A program made the position numbers and the translations under genes. DNA of 64,000 nt from Amycolatopsis sp. WAC 01376 (GTDB lineage: Bacteria; Actinomycetota; Actinomycetes; Mycobacteriales; Pseudonocardiaceae). This document shows positions 62,054 to 64,000 of the stretch, one piece after another. Under the pieces are notes generated by a model, which worked only from the letters and a program-made list of their open reading frames with translations, was not told the origin of the DNA and did not search any database. The DNA is taken from NCBI RefSeq assembly GCF_003947415.1, contig NZ_QHKL01000001.1:1116001-1180000 (forward strand), written 5' to 3'. Every line of letters starts with the position of its first letter. The first letter of the stretch is position 1.

Positions 62054-64000
62054 CTAGACGGGGGCGACCTCGACCGGGATGCCGTTGAGCACGGCGGTTC
62101 CGGACGGGACGTCGAGCAGGGTCTCGTCGGCGACCAGGTTCGAATTGACCCCGGCGTGCGCGGCCGCGACCCGCGTGCGCGTGCCGTCGGCGTCGTGACC
62201 CCAGCCGTGCGGCATGCTCACCACGCCGGGCCGGACGTCGGCCGTGACCTCCACCGGGACTTCCAGCTTCCCCGCCCGCGACGTCACCGACGCGAGCCCG
62301 CCGTCGGTCAGCCCGAGCCGGGAGGCGTCGTCCGGGTGAACCTGGACGGTGCACCGGTTCCCGCCGCGGACCAGCGGTGTCAGGTTGTGCATCCACGAGT
62401 TGTTCGAGCTCAGGTGCCGCCGTCCGATCAGCAGCAGACCGCCGTCCGGTGCCTTGTCCAGCTCCGCTCGCAGCCGCGGGACATCCTTCGTGATCGCGTC
62501 CGGGGCCAGCTCCACCTTCCCGCTGGCGGTGGTGAGCACCTCCGGCAACCGCGGCTTCAGCGCGCCGAGGTCGATGCCGTGCGGGGCGGCTTCGAGGTCC
62601 GCCAGTTTCAGCCCGTACGGTCCGCCGCGCAGCATCAGGTCGACCATCCGCGCCGGTCCCGTGCGGCCTTCGGCGAGCGACAGGTCGACGCCGGTGCGCC
62701 GCGCCGTTTCGCCGGCGACCATCGTGTCGAAGGCGACGACGTCGACGTCCGGGCCCTGGCCGGCGGCGATCCCGGCCATCCGCAGCAGGGTCGCCCACTC
62801 CTGCGGCAGGTCCGTTTCGAGCGGCTGCGGAGTCCAGTTCGCGACGTTGCGCACGGCGAGCGCGTACAGCGCGACGTCGTAATGCGGCCGCTCCAGCGGT
62901 GACGGGCCGGGCAGGATGACGTCGGCGTGCCGCGTGGTCTCGTTGAGGTACACGTCGAGCGACACCATGAAGTCCAGCTGTCGCAACGCTTCCGTGAGCC
63001 GCGCGGAGTTGGGCGTGCTCAGCGCCGGGTTGCCGCTGATGGTCACCAGCGCCCGCACCCTGCCCTCGCCGGGGGTCTCGATCTCGTCCGCGAGCGTGGC
63101 CACCGGCAGTTCGCCGAGCACCTCGGGATACCCGCGCACCCGGCTCGTCCAGCGGCCGCTGGTGAACGGCGAGGACCGGCGCGGCCGCCAGAGCGCGGGC
63201 AGCGGGAACATCACGCCGCCTTCGCGATCGAGGTTGCCGGTGAGCGTGTTGACGACGTCGACCAGCCAGCTCGCGATGGTGCCGAACGACTGCGTCGTGG
63301 TCCCCATCCGGCCGTACACCGCGGCGCGCTCGGCGTCCGCGAGTTCGAGTGCGATGCGGCGGATCTCGGCGGCGTCGATCCCGGTCGCGGGCGCGACCGC
63401 CTCCGGGGTGAACGGCTCCGCGAGCACGCGAACCTCGTCGACGCCGTTGACGTGCTCTCCCGGATCGACCCGATTCTCCGCGAACAGGACGTTGACCAGC
63501 GCGAACAGGAACAACGCGTCGGTGCCGGGCCGGATCGCGTGGTGTTCGTCGGCGAGCTGGGCGGTCCGGGTGCGGCGCGGATCGAGGACGACGATCTTGC
63601 CGCCGCGCTTCTGGATCCCGCGCAGCCTGCCCCTGGTGTCGGCTGCGGTCATCAGGCTTCCGTTGGACACCAACGGGTTCGCGCCCAGGATGAGCAGGTG
63701 TCCGGTGCGGTCGAGGTCGGCGACGGGAATGGTCTGCGGGTCGCCGAAGAGGTAGCCGGAGGAGAAGTGCTTCGGCATCTGGTCGACCGTGGTCGCGGTG
63801 TAGAAGTTCTTGGTGCCCAAGGCTTTGAAGAACACGCGGCCGTAGAGCACCAGCGCCGCGTTGTGCACCGTCGGGTTGCCGGAGTACACCGCGACGGCGT
63901 TCTTGCCGTACTCGTCGGTGATCGGCCGGAGCCGCCGGTCGATCTCGGCGAAGGCTTCGTCCCAGGTGACTTCGACGAACTTGCCGTCGCGTTTCACCAG
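62054..64000 (-). CDS. Molybdopterin-dependent oxidoreductase, N-terminus outside window
   Basis: At least 649 residues of a molybdopterin enzyme of the DMSO reductase superfamily; the N-terminal iron-sulphur part lies beyond the right edge. Motifs: VEVTWDEAFAEIDRRL, AVYSGNPTVHNAALVLYGRV, LLILGANPLVSNGSLM, GGKIVVLDPRRTRTAQLAD, IRPGTDALFLFALVNVLF, and a C-terminal cofactor-binding lobe (NSWMHNLTPLV, VQVHPDDASRLGL, MPHGWGHD). It resembles actinobacterial formate-dehydrogenase-H or BisC-like proteins. The metal ligand lies in YTATTVDQMPKHF or upstream and cannot be assigned. No partner subunit is seen. Substrate unknown. Confidence 0.9.
   Translation of the reverse strand: MVKRDGKFVEVTWDEAFAEIDRRLRPITDEYGKNAVAVYSGNPTVHNAALVLYGRVFFKALGTKNFYTATTVDQMPKHFSSGYLFGDPQTIPVADLDRTGHLLILGANPLVSNGSLMTAADTRGRLRGIQKRGGKIVVLDPRRTRTAQLADEHHAIRPGTDALFLFALVNVLFAENRVDPGEHVNGVDEVRVLAEPFTPEAVAPATGIDAAEIRRIALELADAERAAVYGRMGTTTQSFGTIASWLVDVVNTLTGNLDREGGVMFPLPALWRPRRSSPFTSGRWTSRVRGYPEVLGELPVATLADEIETPGEGRVRALVTISGNPALSTPNSARLTEALRQLDFMVSLDVYLNETTRHADVILPGPSPLERPHYDVALYALAVRNVANWTPQPLETDLPQEWATLLRMAGIAAGQGPDVDVVAFDTMVAGETARRTGVDLSLAEGRTGPARMVDLMLRGGPYGLKLADLEAAPHGIDLGALKPRLPEVLTTASGKVELAPDAITKDVPRLRAELDKAPDGGLLLIGRRHLSSNNSWMHNLTPLVRGGNRCTVQVHPDDASRLGLTDGGLASVTSRAGKLEVPVEVTADVRPGVVSMPHGWGHDADGTRTRVAAAHAGVNSNLVADETLLDVPSGTAVLNGIPVEVAPV

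Overview
The window is high-GC actinobacterial chromosome, most likely Pseudonocardiales and probably an Amycolatopsis-type organism. That placement is inferred from several things together: very G/C-biased third codon positions, many GTG starts, DUF3558 lipoproteins beside a type VII secretion substrate, a DUF742 protein, an HspR-controlled dnaK operon, and an EtfD-type reductase. No phage, insertion sequence, CRISPR array or biosynthetic gene cluster was seen. Most of the window is core or lightly accessory chromosome.

Layout. 1-3361 (minus) is an orphan ESX (type VII secretion) substrate locus: an EspG-like fragment, a WxG/PPE-like protein rich in Pro and Gly, a small helical partner and two DUF3558 lipoproteins. 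The two transcription units begin with near-identical leaders. 3540-9276 holds a large beta-helix membrane protein with an internal 20-bp perfect inverted repeat, an SRPBCC protein, an SMI1-like protein, a thioredoxin-NHL protein and a GroES-like protein. 9307-15841 holds a VanW-domain wall protein, a leucine-rich-repeat protein, two GlsB/YeaQ-type membrane proteins, a FadE5-like acyl-CoA dehydrogenase and a LuxR-type regulator. 15842-24523 is a run of small single genes: Mug glycosylase, a wrecked methyltransferase, a short TTG-start membrane protein, VanZ, three GNAT enzymes, a hydrolase, a secreted 5'-nucleotidase and others. 24868-30896 has tRNA-Gly(CCC), a frameshifted MpaB-type oxygenase gene, dcd, a flavin monooxygenase/MarR pair, a secreted CAP protein, a cation diffusion facilitator and a solitary DUF742 protein.

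31053-33347 encodes EtfD, the membrane Fe-S reductase expected to take electrons from acyl-CoA dehydrogenases such as the FadE in this window. After an SMR/TetR pair and a phosphatidylethanolamine-binding-type protein, 36034-38903 is a three-gene envelope operon (two DUF4097 proteins and a secreted peptidase-like hydrolase). 39071-43373 is dnaK-grpE-dnaJ-hspR, and 49892-52489 is clpB. Both have HAIR-type operators, so the core of an HspR heat-shock regulon is visible here. Between them lie a translationally coupled copper LPMO/DUF305 pair and two tandem flavohemoglobin-like genes with a divergent MarR gene.

52691-64000 holds two uncharacterised envelope proteins, an SDR, MgtC, a PepSY lipoprotein with an ABC exporter pair, pyrE, a DUF2784 protein, a TrmH-type methyltransferase and a truncated molybdopterin oxidoreductase.

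The most unusual non-coding signal is a set of long, near-perfect intergenic palindromes downstream of genes. They fall into at least two sequence families that recur at distant places (11165/34968; 20951/52516/61988, with a half copy at 43526). They mostly lack the T-tract of a classical terminator.
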